The position numbers and the translations under genes were made by a program. A model generated the notes under the pieces. It ran no database searches, was not told the origin of the DNA, and saw only the letters and a list, made by a program, of their open reading frames with translations. From assembly GCF_008932245.1 (NCBI RefSeq), contig NZ_CP034909.1:682001-746000 (forward strand): a DNA stretch of 64,000 nt. The letters run 5' to 3'. This DNA comes from Sinorhizobium alkalisoli. GTDB lineage: Bacteria; Pseudomonadota; Alphaproteobacteria; Rhizobiales; Rhizobiaceae. Positions 8,132 to 15,916 of this stretch are shown one piece after another. Numbering within the stretch: position 1 is the first letter of the stretch; the number at the start of each line of letters is the position of its first letter.

Positions 8132-9115
8132 TTAGAAGTCGCGCTGCAGGCGGAGGAAGCCACCGACGGAGTCATCGGCATTGTCGGCGTCGGTGTACTG
8201 AACCGACAGACGCGACGAGAGACCTTCCGTGATCTGATAGTCGGCCGTTACGCCAACCTTCCACTTGTCAACGCCGTCGACGAAGGCGAGATCGCTCCAG
8301 TACTGGGCGCCGGGGGTGATCTTGAACTTGTCGGTGACCTTGAAGGCGTAGGAGGCGGCAACCGTCCACTCAGACTGGCTGAAGTAGGCGTTCGCGTCGG
8401 AAGCCCAGATACCAGCGAGCTGGAAGACGCCCGGGCCGAGGTCGGCCGAAAGCAGGGCGCGGATGGCGCCTTCTTCGAGTTCCGTGTCGAAGCCGCCAAG
8501 CAGGTCGAAGCTTACGCCGCCGAGCGAAGCGGAAACGATGCCTTCGATGCCGACGCCGTTGTTGCGGGTGGTGATGTCTTCGAGTTCGTCGATGGCAACA
8601 CCAGCCTGGAACGAACCACCATCATAGAGATAGGCGATGGAGTTGAATTCCGAGTTGCTGGAGAGCGAGTCAGTCTCGCCGTTCAGGCCCTTATCCCACC
8701 AGCTGTAGAAGAAACCGGCCTTCAGGCCGCCGAGCTGGATGTAGGCTTCGTCGATCTTGTAATCGGCATCGGCGACGTCGTTATCGGCATCAGCCTCGAG
8801 CGCATAGAAGCCGGTGAGCGTGCCGAATTCGGTGTCGCTCTTGGCGTCGAAGGAGATGTAAGCGCGGGAGAAGACATCCCAGTCGGAGGGAGCAGATTCA
8901 TCACGGCCGAAGTCGCCCTGAACGCGGATGAAGCCGCCGATCTTGAGGCAGGTTTCCGTGCCCGGGATGTAGAAGTAGCCCGTGCCGAAAGCGTCGCAAA
9001 CGCGAACATATTCCATGGGCTCCGGCTCGGCAGCGACGATCGCGTCGGCAGCCTGGGCGCCGGATACTGCTGCGAGCGCAGCAGCGGAGCCGAGAAGAAG
9101 GCTCTTGATGTTCAT
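8132..9115 (-). CDS. ropA: RopA/Omp2b-type outer-membrane porin, copy 2
   Basis: A 327-residue paralogue of the porin at 5772-6806, on the opposite strand. The signal peptide and the first 75 or so mature residues are identical or nearly so. A 17-residue shortening occurs in the first variable loop (after GDFGRD), with scattered changes later and the same RLQRDF terminus. The homology begins at GACTGGAGGTCAG, only some 13 bases before the ATG, so the two genes have different upstream regions. A RIME element starts about 50 bases upstream of this copy, leaving little space for a private promoter. The two may be differently regulated channels. Confidence 0.93.
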   Translation of the reverse strand: MNIKSLLLGSAAALAAVSGAQAADAIVAAEPEPMEYVRVCDAFGTGYFYIPGTETCLKIGGFIRVQGDFGRDESAPSDWDVFSRAYISFDAKSDTEFGTLTGFYALEADADNDVADADYKIDEAYIQLGGLKAGFFYSWWDKGLNGETDSLSSNSEFNSIAYLYDGGSFQAGVAIDELEDITTRNNGVGIEGIVSASLGGVSFDLLGGFDTELEEGAIRALLSADLGPGVFQLAGIWASDANAYFSQSEWTVAASYAFKVTDKFKITPGAQYWSDLAFVDGVDKWKVGVTADYQITEGLSSRLSVQYTDADNADDSVGGFLRLQRDF

Positions 9116-9167
9116 TTCTGACCTCCAGTCAGAATTGAACATCGGGCCACCGATGGCGATCGCCGCT

Positions 9168-9334
9168 ACCCCCTCTGGCCTGCCGGCCATCTCCCCCACA
9201 AGAGGGGGGAATCGATGCGGCACCATTGCGCCTCCACCAGCGCGTTCCGCTTGTAGAAACGTTTCGATTGGATCGAGGGGCAGCCGAGCACATTCTCCCC
9301 CCTTGTGGGGGAGATGGCCGGCAGGCCAGAGGGT
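9168..9334. repeat. RIME1-type palindromic element, copy 1
   Basis: About 167 bp bounded by inverted arms of roughly 33 bp (from ACCCCCTCTGGCC to its complement ending GGCCAGAGGGT). Each arm contains CATCTCCCCCACAAG or its complement. This is the known Rhizobium intergenic mosaic element pattern. It fills the gap between the hydrolase stop and the porin 2 start. A second copy lies at 10261-10430. Confidence 0.85.
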
Positions 9335-9349
9335 AGAGCTTGCGGCCTT

Positions 9350-10213
9350 CTACCTGCGCACGAAATCGCCGATCGCCTGCTTCAGTCCGTCGAGATGCAG
9401 GAGCGGCGCGTGGCCTTGGCCGATCGCGGTCACTGCGATCAGTCCGGAATGCCGTCGCGCCATTTCCTGGACCGTCGCTTCGCTGAGCAGTCGGGAATGT
9501 TCACCGCGTACGACCATCATCGGAATATTGGTGAAGGCGTCGAACTGGGGCCAAAGTGGCGAAAGCACGCTTTCGCCGGTGAGATCCAGCAGCTGCGCGG
9601 CGATCGCTGGATCGTAGTCGGCGATCGGCGTGCCATTCTGGTCGCGGTAGATCGCTTCGGCCATGGCGCGCCAGTCGTCGGCGGTGAGGATCGGGAAGTC
9701 CGGGCCGTGCACCGTCCGGAGATAGTCGGGCGCCACCGCCCAACTCGCCGGCCCGTCCTTGGTGTTCAGGTAGTCGCGGATCGCGAGCAATCCCGCCAGT
9801 TCGATCACAGGGCCGATATCGTTGAGAATGGCGCGAGCAACAAGGGCAGGGGTGGTGACGGCGAGGTGATGAAGGATCAGGCCCCCGCGCGAGGTGCCGA
9901 TGAAAGTGGCCTTGTCGATGCCGAAATGGGCGCATGCCGTGACGATGTCCTCGGCCTCGACGGGAATTGCGTAGCGGCTCTTGTCCTCGTCACGCGCCGA
10001 CTGCCCGCGGCCGCGATAGTCAAGCGAGACGATCGCGTGCGCGCCGCCTTCGGGCGAGGCGAGGAAAACAGCGAGGTCGTGAAAATCGCGGCTGTTGCGG
10101 GTCAGCCCCGGCAGGCAGACGATAGGGCTGCGACGTTGCCCGATCGCGGGGCCGTAGGATCGAGCATAGAGCTTCAAGCCGTCCTTGGCGCGGAAATAAT
10201 GTTCCTGAAACAT
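9350..10213 (-). CDS. Alpha/beta-fold hydrolase
   Basis: A 287-residue single-domain alpha/beta hydrolase. The oxyanion region LPGLTRNSRDF, the strand SLDYRGRGQS, the nucleophile elbow GTSRGG (catalytic Ser) and a C-terminal histidine in GQGHAPLL are all present. The substrate is not predictable. The ATG at 10213 has an AAAGGAG site upstream; the longer open frame to 10657 is an artefact of reading through the RIME repeat. The gene is bracketed by two RIME elements, one just upstream and one just downstream. Confidence 0.85.
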   Translation of the reverse strand: MFQEHYFRAKDGLKLYARSYGPAIGQRRSPIVCLPGLTRNSRDFHDLAVFLASPEGGAHAIVSLDYRGRGQSARDEDKSRYAIPVEAEDIVTACAHFGIDKATFIGTSRGGLILHHLAVTTPALVARAILNDIGPVIELAGLLAIRDYLNTKDGPASWAVAPDYLRTVHGPDFPILTADDWRAMAEAIYRDQNGTPIADYDPAIAAQLLDLTGESVLSPLWPQFDAFTNIPMMVVRGEHSRLLSEATVQEMARRHSGLIAVTAIGQGHAPLLHLDGLKQAIGDFVRR

Positions 10214-10260
10214 CTGGCTCCTTTGGGGCGGGTGGGTCGTTAAAGGTGCTGGCAGCCGCG

Positions 10261-10430
10261 ACCCCCTCTGGCCTGCCGGCCATCTCCCCCACAAGGCGGG
10301 AGACGACTCGCGGCACCGTGCCGCCTCCACTGGAGCTTTCCGCTTCCAGCAGCGTTTCGGTTGGAAGCGAGGGGTATGCCGCTTGTATTCTCCCCCTTGT
10401 GGGGGAGATGGTCGGCAGGCCAGAGGGGGT
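10261..10430. repeat. RIME1-type palindromic element, copy 2
   Basis: A 170-bp element with the same inverted arms as the copy at 9168-9334 but a diverged centre. It lies between the 3' end of the lytic transglycosylase gene and the start of the hydrolase on the minus strand, so any hydrolase promoter must be in the remaining 50 bases, in the element itself, or upstream of the transglycosylase. Confidence 0.85.
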
Positions 10431-10467
10431 ATGCCGGCTGGCAGGACGTGCGTCGCCGTTTCCGAGC

Positions 10468-12531
10468 TCAAGGCTCCCGCCCCACCCGCAAGTCCGCAAC
10501 GATATCGGCCTTTTGCCCGAGGCGGGCCTTGTACACCTGGTAATTCTCCATCACCCGCTGCACGTAATTGCGCGTCTCCTCGAATGGAATGCGCTCTATC
10601 CAGTCGACGATGTCGTCGATCGGCTTGCCGCGCGGATCGCCGTAGCGTGCCATCCACTGCGGCACCCGGCGCGGGCCGGCATTGTAGGCGATGAAGGTCA
10701 GGATATAGGAGCCGCCGAAACTCTCGATCTGCTCGCCGAGATAATGGGCCCCGAGTGTTGCATTATAGCCGGCGTCCGCCGTCAGCCGCTCTGCGGAATA
10801 GGCAAGGCCATAGCGGCTGGCCACGCCCTTGGCGGTTGCCGGCAGAAGCTGCAGGAGCCCGCGGGCATTTGCCGCGGAAACGGCCGCCGGATTGAAGGCG
10901 CTTTCCTGGCGGGCGATTGCATAGGCGAGCGCCTTGCCGGCGCCGCCGATATTGGCGCCCGACGGAATGACGCCAAGTGGAAAGGCGAGGGCGGCGACGT
11001 CGATGCCGCGGCCGAAGGCGATCTTGCCGATCTGCAGTGAAAGTTGATGGCCCCGCGTTTCTTCCGCCCGCGCCGCAAGGATCGCGAGTTCCTCGGGACT
11101 GGTCAGCTCCTCGGCCAGCGCCCGGTAGAGGCTGTCCGCACGCCAGCCATGTCCTGCCTCCTCCAGCCGGTCGATAGCCCGGACGGCTTCGCGCTCTTGG
11201 AACCGCCTCCGGTCTTCCTCCGTCGGCGTCGGATAGCTGACATTGAGCGTGGGGCGGCCGAGTCGGGCCGCGGCCAGTTGCCCGTAGAAGCTTGCCGGAT
11301 AGTACGCCGCATTGGCGAAATACTCCTCCGATTTCCCGGGGCCGCCAGCCTCCGCGGCGCGCCCGAGCCAATACCAGGCGCGTGAGGCCGAGATCGGCCG
11401 GCTGGAGGCTTCGAGGATCCTGCGGAAATGGCGCGCCGCCGTCGCCGGCTCTTCGAGCGCGCGCAACGCATACCAGCCGGCATGGAATTCGGCATCGACG
11501 ATGTCGGTCGGCTCGTTTGCCGCATGGTGCGCCGCGATGCGATAGGCGCCGCGGAAGTCGCCCTGATCGAGCAGCCCACGGCTGACGATGCGCTGCTCCG
11601 TCCACCATTCGCCGGCATCGACAAGGGCGCTTTTGTCGCGCGGCATCCGGTCGAGAAGCTTTGCCGCCTCCTCATATTTTTCCTGCTTGCGCAGATATTC
11701 GATGCGCAGGAAGAGATAGGCGGGATCGTCACGCCAGGACGAATCGACGGCCGCGATCAGATCGGCGGCCTTGCCGCTGCCGCGGATGACGGCGGCCCAG
11801 GCGCGGTACAGAGACTGCGCCTTGCCGAGCGCGGCGAAGCGCTCCGCCTGCTCGACGCGGCTTCTGTAAAGGAGCATCTCCATGCGCTGCTTGTGGTCGG
11901 CAGGCTGCAGCAGCGCGGAGAATTCCGAGAGCACCTTGTCTTCGATGTCCTTGTCCAGAGCATCCTTGACCCAAAGGCCCCGCAGGTGCCCCGCCGCTTC
12001 GGCGCTTCGGTCTTCTGCGGCGAGCGCACGCGCGAGGACGATCGCGCCCTCCGCGGTTTCCGGTCGGGTCGCGCCGAAGGCGGCGATGACGTCCGCAGCC
12101 GGCGGGTTCTCGCGGTAAAGCGCCCGCTCCGAATGGGCGCGCAGCGACTTCAGGCCCGGCCAGCCCTCGAGTTCCTGTTGCGCCGCGGCAATTTCACGGG
12201 ACGGGACGCCCCTCTGGCCAGAGAGCGCGATTGCCCAGGTGAGGATATGCCGGTCGAGCGTGCCCATGCGCAGTCCGTCGCGAACGGCGATCGCCTGCTC
12301 CGGTTTCCGGTTGGAAAGGGCGTCGAGGCCGGCCTTCACTTGCAAGCTGCGGGGCGCAGTCGCGGCCGGAATGGTGGCGGTCGCTTCTCCGGACGCGACG
12401 CGTCCCGTCTTGGCCGGAAATTCAGGCTTGCTCGTCGGCACGGGTATCCGGCCTTCGCTTGCGGCAGACGAAGCCATCATCGCGACACCAACGCCGGCGG
12501 CGAGAGACAGAAAGTGTGATCCGCGCATCAA
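10468..12531 (-). CDS. slt: Soluble lytic murein transglycosylase (Slt70 type)
   Basis: A 687-residue periplasmic enzyme that cleaves peptidoglycan glycan strands with 1,6-anhydromuramic acid formation. A signal peptide (hydrophobic stretch ending ASSAASEG) is followed by a long superhelical region of short helices (about residues 40-500), as in Slt70. The C-terminal SLT domain has the catalytic glutamate near residue 541 in ARQESAFNP, then ARGLLQLLPATA and IAYNAGP. Length and order match the family. The start could be the second Met. It is transcribed divergently from dapA. Confidence 0.92.
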   Translation of the reverse strand: MMRGSHFLSLAAGVGVAMMASSAASEGRIPVPTSKPEFPAKTGRVASGEATATIPAATAPRSLQVKAGLDALSNRKPEQAIAVRDGLRMGTLDRHILTWAIALSGQRGVPSREIAAAQQELEGWPGLKSLRAHSERALYRENPPAADVIAAFGATRPETAEGAIVLARALAAEDRSAEAAGHLRGLWVKDALDKDIEDKVLSEFSALLQPADHKQRMEMLLYRSRVEQAERFAALGKAQSLYRAWAAVIRGSGKAADLIAAVDSSWRDDPAYLFLRIEYLRKQEKYEEAAKLLDRMPRDKSALVDAGEWWTEQRIVSRGLLDQGDFRGAYRIAAHHAANEPTDIVDAEFHAGWYALRALEEPATAARHFRRILEASSRPISASRAWYWLGRAAEAGGPGKSEEYFANAAYYPASFYGQLAAARLGRPTLNVSYPTPTEEDRRRFQEREAVRAIDRLEEAGHGWRADSLYRALAEELTSPEELAILAARAEETRGHQLSLQIGKIAFGRGIDVAALAFPLGVIPSGANIGGAGKALAYAIARQESAFNPAAVSAANARGLLQLLPATAKGVASRYGLAYSAERLTADAGYNATLGAHYLGEQIESFGGSYILTFIAYNAGPRRVPQWMARYGDPRGKPIDDIVDWIERIPFEETRNYVQRVMENYQVYKARLGQKADIVADLRVGREP

Positions 12532-12844
12532 GAACCCCGAGCTTCCCCCATTGTCTCAGTCTTCATTTGGCGCCGGATTGCCCTAACGAAACATTAATCC
12601 GCGCGAATCCGTCGAGGAGCCAAAGGCCGCTACGGTTGTCGAACGCAACGCTTCTCTGTCGTAAAACGACATCGATCCAACACCACAGGCCGCAACAATC
12701 GACTTGCACGGAAACTGACGGCAAATGCATCGTCACGCCGCTTGCCGCAGCCATATCACATGATTATGGTGCGGCAGTTTTTAACCATCGAATGCGGCCA
12801 AAGAGTGAGCGTTTCTTGCCCTTCCGAGCCGTCAGGAGTTGTGC
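12532..12844. other. Divergent slt/dapA intergenic region
   Basis: This 313-base stretch separates two divergent genes and must hold both promoters. It is AT-richer than the surroundings. I see a CTTGCA hexamer near 12703 that could be a -35 element toward dapA, but no convincing paired -10, and no other element. Confidence 0.4.
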
Positions 12845-13729
12845 ATGTTCAAGGGTTCCATTCCCGCACTCGTAACCCCGTTCACGTCCACCGGTGCCGT
12901 GGACGCGGATCGTTTCGTCGCGCATGTGGAATGGCAGACGAAAGAGGGCAGCCACGGACTTGTGCCGGTGGGCACGACCGGCGAGTCCCCGACGCTTTCG
13001 CATGACGAGCATAAGCAGGTCGTGGAACTCTGCGTCGAGGCGGCCGCGCGGCGCGTGCCGGTCATCGCCGGCGCCGGCTCCAACAACACGATCGAGGCGA
13101 TCGAGCTTGCGCAGCACGCCGAGAGGGCCGGCGCCGATGCGATCCTGGTGGTTACGCCCTACTACAACAAGCCGACGCAGAAGGGGCTCTTTGCCCATTT
13201 CGCGGCGATCGCCGAAAGCGTGAAGCTGCCGATCGTGATCTACAATATTCCCGGCCGGTCTGTTGTCGATATGAGCGTCGAAACCATGGCCGCGCTCGCA
13301 AGGGCCTATCCGACGATCGTCGGTGTCAAGGATGCGACCGGCAAGATCGAGCGCGTTTCCGAGCAGCGCATGGCCTGCGGCAAGGATTTCGTCCAGCTTT
13401 CCGGCGAGGACGCGACCGCGCTCGGCTTCAACGCGCATGGCGGGGTCGGCTGCATCTCCGTCACAGCCAATGTCGCCCCGCGGCTCTGCGCTGAATTCCA
13501 GGAGGCGACGCTCGCGGGTGATTATGCCAAGGCACTGGAATACCAAGACAAATTGATGCCGCTACACAAGGCGATTTTCATGGAGCCGGGTCTCTGCGGC
13601 GCGAAATACGCGCTCAATCGCCTCGGCCGGATGAGCCGCACGGTGCGGTCGCCGCTGCTCTCGACGCTGGAGCCGGCAACCGAGGCGGCTATCGACGCGG
13701 CGCTCAGGCATGCGGGATTGATGAATTGA
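12845..13729 (+). CDS. dapA: 4-hydroxy-tetrahydrodipicolinate synthase
   Basis: A 294-residue class I aldolase-type enzyme condensing pyruvate with aspartate semialdehyde, the first committed step of lysine and diaminopimelate synthesis. Seen: [10 protein letters not shown] at the start, GTTGESPTL substrate loop, TPYYNKPTQ with the catalytic Tyr, and GVKDATG with the Schiff-base Lys. ATG 12845 has CAGGAG upstream. The stop overlaps the ATG of smpB by one base, implying translational coupling. Confidence 0.96.
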   Translation: MFKGSIPALVTPFTSTGAVDADRFVAHVEWQTKEGSHGLVPVGTTGESPTLSHDEHKQVVELCVEAAARRVPVIAGAGSNNTIEAIELAQHAERAGADAILVVTPYYNKPTQKGLFAHFAAIAESVKLPIVIYNIPGRSVVDMSVETMAALARAYPTIVGVKDATGKIERVSEQRMACGKDFVQLSGEDATALGFNAHGGVGCISVTANVAPRLCAEFQEATLAGDYAKALEYQDKLMPLHKAIFMEPGLCGAKYALNRLGRMSRTVRSPLLSTLEPATEAAIDAALRHAGLMN

Positions 13730-14208
13730 TGGCACAAAAGGGCAGCGAGCGCACGGTCAGAAGAGTTGTGGCGGAGAACCGCAAGGCTCGCTTCAACTAC
13801 GAGATCGTCGATACCTACGAGGCCGGTCTCGTCCTGACCGGAACGGAGGTCAAGTCGTTGCGTGAGGGCAAGGCCAATATTTCTGAATCCTACGCGACCG
13901 ACGAGGGCGGTGAAATCTGGCTGATCAATTCCTATCTGCCGGAATATCTGCAGGCCAACCGCTTCAATCATGAGACGCGCCGCCGGCGGAAACTGCTTCT
14001 GTCGAAGCGACAGGTCAATCGCCTGCAGGGCGCCGTCAACCGCGAGGGCATGTCCCTGGTGCCGCTCCGGATCTATTTCAACGAGCGCGGTCGGGCGAAA
14101 CTCGAACTGGCGCTCGCCAAGGGCAAGAAACTGCACGACAAGCGAGAGACGGCCAAGGAGCGGGACTGGAACCGGCAGAAGAGCCGGCTGCTCAAGGAGC
14201 GCGGTTGA
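13729..14208 (+). CDS. smpB: SsrA-binding protein SmpB
   Basis: A 159-residue partner of tmRNA in rescue of stalled ribosomes. Family signatures are [25 protein letters not shown] and the basic C-terminal tail with [10 protein letters not shown]. It begins within the dapA stop codon (TGATG). The tmRNA gene itself is not seen in this window. dapA-smpB order is common in Rhizobiales. Confidence 0.96.
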   Translation: MAQKGSERTVRRVVAENRKARFNYEIVDTYEAGLVLTGTEVKSLREGKANISESYATDEGGEIWLINSYLPEYLQANRFNHETRRRRKLLLSKRQVNRLQGAVNREGMSLVPLRIYFNERGRAKLELALAKGKKLHDKRETAKERDWNRQKSRLLKERG

Positions 14209-14233
14209 GTTCTGTTGATTGTTGGAGGGCGCT

Positions 14234-14319
14234 GGTGCCCCTCATCCCGCTGCCGCGACCTTCTCCCCGCAGGCGGGGAGAGGGCTAGTCCTCGGGTTAA
14301 ACCCGAGGAGAGGGGCACC
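14234..14319. repeat. Intergenic palindromic element with two internal hairpins
   Basis: Terminal arms GGTGCCCCT and AGGGGCACC enclose two smaller hairpins: CTCCCCGC/GCGGGGAG and CCTCGGGTT/AACCCGAGG. The layout is that of a rhizobial intergenic mosaic repeat, distinct from the RIME1 copies here. It lies between the convergent smpB and NYN-domain genes and could end both transcripts. Confidence 0.7.
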
Positions 14320-14352
14320 ACGCCGCACGCCCTGGTATCCCGTCTATTCTGA

Positions 14353-14931
14353 TCAAAGCTCCACATCATCCGCAACCGGCTCTGCCGGCCGCGGCGTGCG
14401 TTCCGAAGGTTCGCGGCCAACCTCGCCTCTGAGCGTTGCGAGATCGATGAAATGGTCGGCCTGGCGGCGCAGGTCGTCGGCGATCATCGGAGGCTGCGTC
14501 GACATGGTCGAGACGACGGAGACCTTGCGGCCCTTGCGCTGCAGCGCCTCGACGAGCGTGGTGAAATCGCCGTCGCCGGAGAAGATCACCAAGTGATCAA
14601 CGGTCTCGGCCTGTTCCATGGCGTCGATCGCAAGCTCTATATCCATATTGCCCTTGATCTTGCGCCGTCCGAGCGAGTCGGTGAATTCCTTGGCCGGCTT
14701 GGTCACGACCTTGTAGCCATTGTAGTCCAGCCAGTCGATCAGCGGCCGGATTGAGGAATATTCCTGGTCCTCGATGAGCGCCGTGTAATAATAGGCCCTG
14801 AGCAGGTAGCCGCGTTTCTGGAATGCTTTGAGCAGCTTGCGGTAATCGATGTCGAAACCTAGGCTCTTCGAGGCGGCATAGAGATTGGCGCCGTCGATAA
14901 ACAGAGCGATTTTCTCCCGGGGATCGAACAT
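14353..14931 (-). CDS. NYN-domain (LabA/DUF88) putative ribonuclease
   Basis: A 192-residue NYN/PIN-like domain protein. Conserved acidic sites of the fold are visible: FIDGANLY near residue 10, KGNMDIELAID near residue 97, and SGDGDFTTLV near residue 117. These coordinate metal in PIN-fold RNases. The proline- and charge-rich C-terminal 30 residues look disordered. ATG 14931 has a GGAAA site. RNase activity is inferred from the family. Confidence 0.85.
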   Translation of the reverse strand: MFDPREKIALFIDGANLYAASKSLGFDIDYRKLLKAFQKRGYLLRAYYYTALIEDQEYSSIRPLIDWLDYNGYKVVTKPAKEFTDSLGRRKIKGNMDIELAIDAMEQAETVDHLVIFSGDGDFTTLVEALQRKGRKVSVVSTMSTQPPMIADDLRRQADHFIDLATLRGEVGREPSERTPRPAEPVADDVEL

Positions 14932-15405
14932 CGTGATTTCCTTTTCCACGCCTGCGCATTGTACCGACCGCCCCCGCGGAAGGCTGCGCTTAAATAGGTG
15001 CACTACATTAATAATTGCTGGTATGGCAAATAATGTAAGTTAGGCGATTGCATTAATCCAACAGGCGTATGCTGCCTATTGCAAATTTTAGCAGTCGCTG
15101 CAGTTCATCCACACGTTCAATTTACGATTGTCGGCGGCGTTTATACCTCGCTTGCAATGAAATACGATCCATATCTAACGCCTGCAACCCGTGCCGGGAC
15201 GGCACATTCTACCATGCGGCGGGGAAGGATGTGAGCGCCGGATGCAGGAAAAACTTGAACTTGTGCGGATTTGATTGTATCCGGGCGCTAATTCCAGAAA
15301 TCGGAGCCAATGGAGCCGTCACGTTACGGCAATTTCCGGTTTCGACGTCGTCAATCTGCGCAGCGGCAATGCCGCCGCGCCTTTCCAGTCGCAAAGGACA
15401 AGGCC
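14932..15405. other. Intergenic region between the NYN gene and rpoZ
   Basis: This 474-base region is notably AT-rich at 14990-15065. It must contain the divergent promoters for the NYN gene and rpoZ. A CTTGAA hexamer near 15255 with TGTATC about 17 bases later is a possible rpoZ promoter. No convincing gene or stable RNA was seen. Confidence 0.4.
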
Positions 15406-15810
15406 ATGGCCCGCGTCACCGTCGAAGACTGCATCGACAAGGTCGAAAATCGTTTCGAGCTCGTCCTGCTTGCCAGCCACCGCGCTCGTCTCATATCGCA
15501 AGGCGCCCAGATCACGGTCGACCGCGACAATGACAAGAACCCGGTCGTCGCATTGCGCGAGATCGCCGACGAGGCGCTTTCGCCCGGCGATCTGAAGGAA
15601 GACCTGATCCACTCGCTGCAGAAGCATGTCGAAGTGGACGAGCCAGAGCCCGATGCGGCCGCGCTCACCCAGACCGAGACGGCCGCTTTCGCGGAAGCCG
15701 CGGAGGAAGAAGACCAGCCGGAAGCGCTGACCTTCGACCGCATGTCCGAGGAAGAACTGCTGGCCGGCATCGAGGGCCTGGTTCCCCCGGAAAAGAGCGA
15801 CGACTACTGA
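15406..15810 (+). CDS. rpoZ: RNA polymerase omega subunit
   Basis: A 134-residue omega subunit, which stabilises the beta' subunit of RNA polymerase. The first 60 residues carry the family core ([37 protein letters not shown]). The tail from about residue 80 is acidic and typical of the longer alphaproteobacterial forms. AAAGGA precedes ATG 15406. A terminator follows, then rel, the classic rpoZ-rel order. Confidence 0.95.
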   Translation: MARVTVEDCIDKVENRFELVLLASHRARLISQGAQITVDRDNDKNPVVALREIADEALSPGDLKEDLIHSLQKHVEVDEPEPDAAALTQTETAAFAEAAEEEDQPEALTFDRMSEEELLAGIEGLVPPEKSDDY

Positions 15811-15851
15811 GATCCGTTCGGCAAAAGCTGTTCCAACGTGTTTTCGAAGCA

Positions 15852-15884
15852 GTGCGCCACTCGTATGATTGGCGCACTTTTTTT
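15852..15884 (+). terminator. Intrinsic terminator of rpoZ
   Basis: A GTGCGCC / GGCGCAC stem with a 12-base loop is followed by seven T residues. It lies 41 bases after rpoZ and just before rel, so rel should have its own promoter or depend on read-through. Confidence 0.9.
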
Positions 15885-15916
15885 GTTTGTTGTGATTGCA
15901 ATGGAGCCGCCAGCGG

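Noticed and set aside
10214..10657. Upstream extension of the hydrolase frame to 10657
   Set aside because: It translates the RIME repeat and the end of slt; the ATG at 10213 has a ribosome site and fits the family start.
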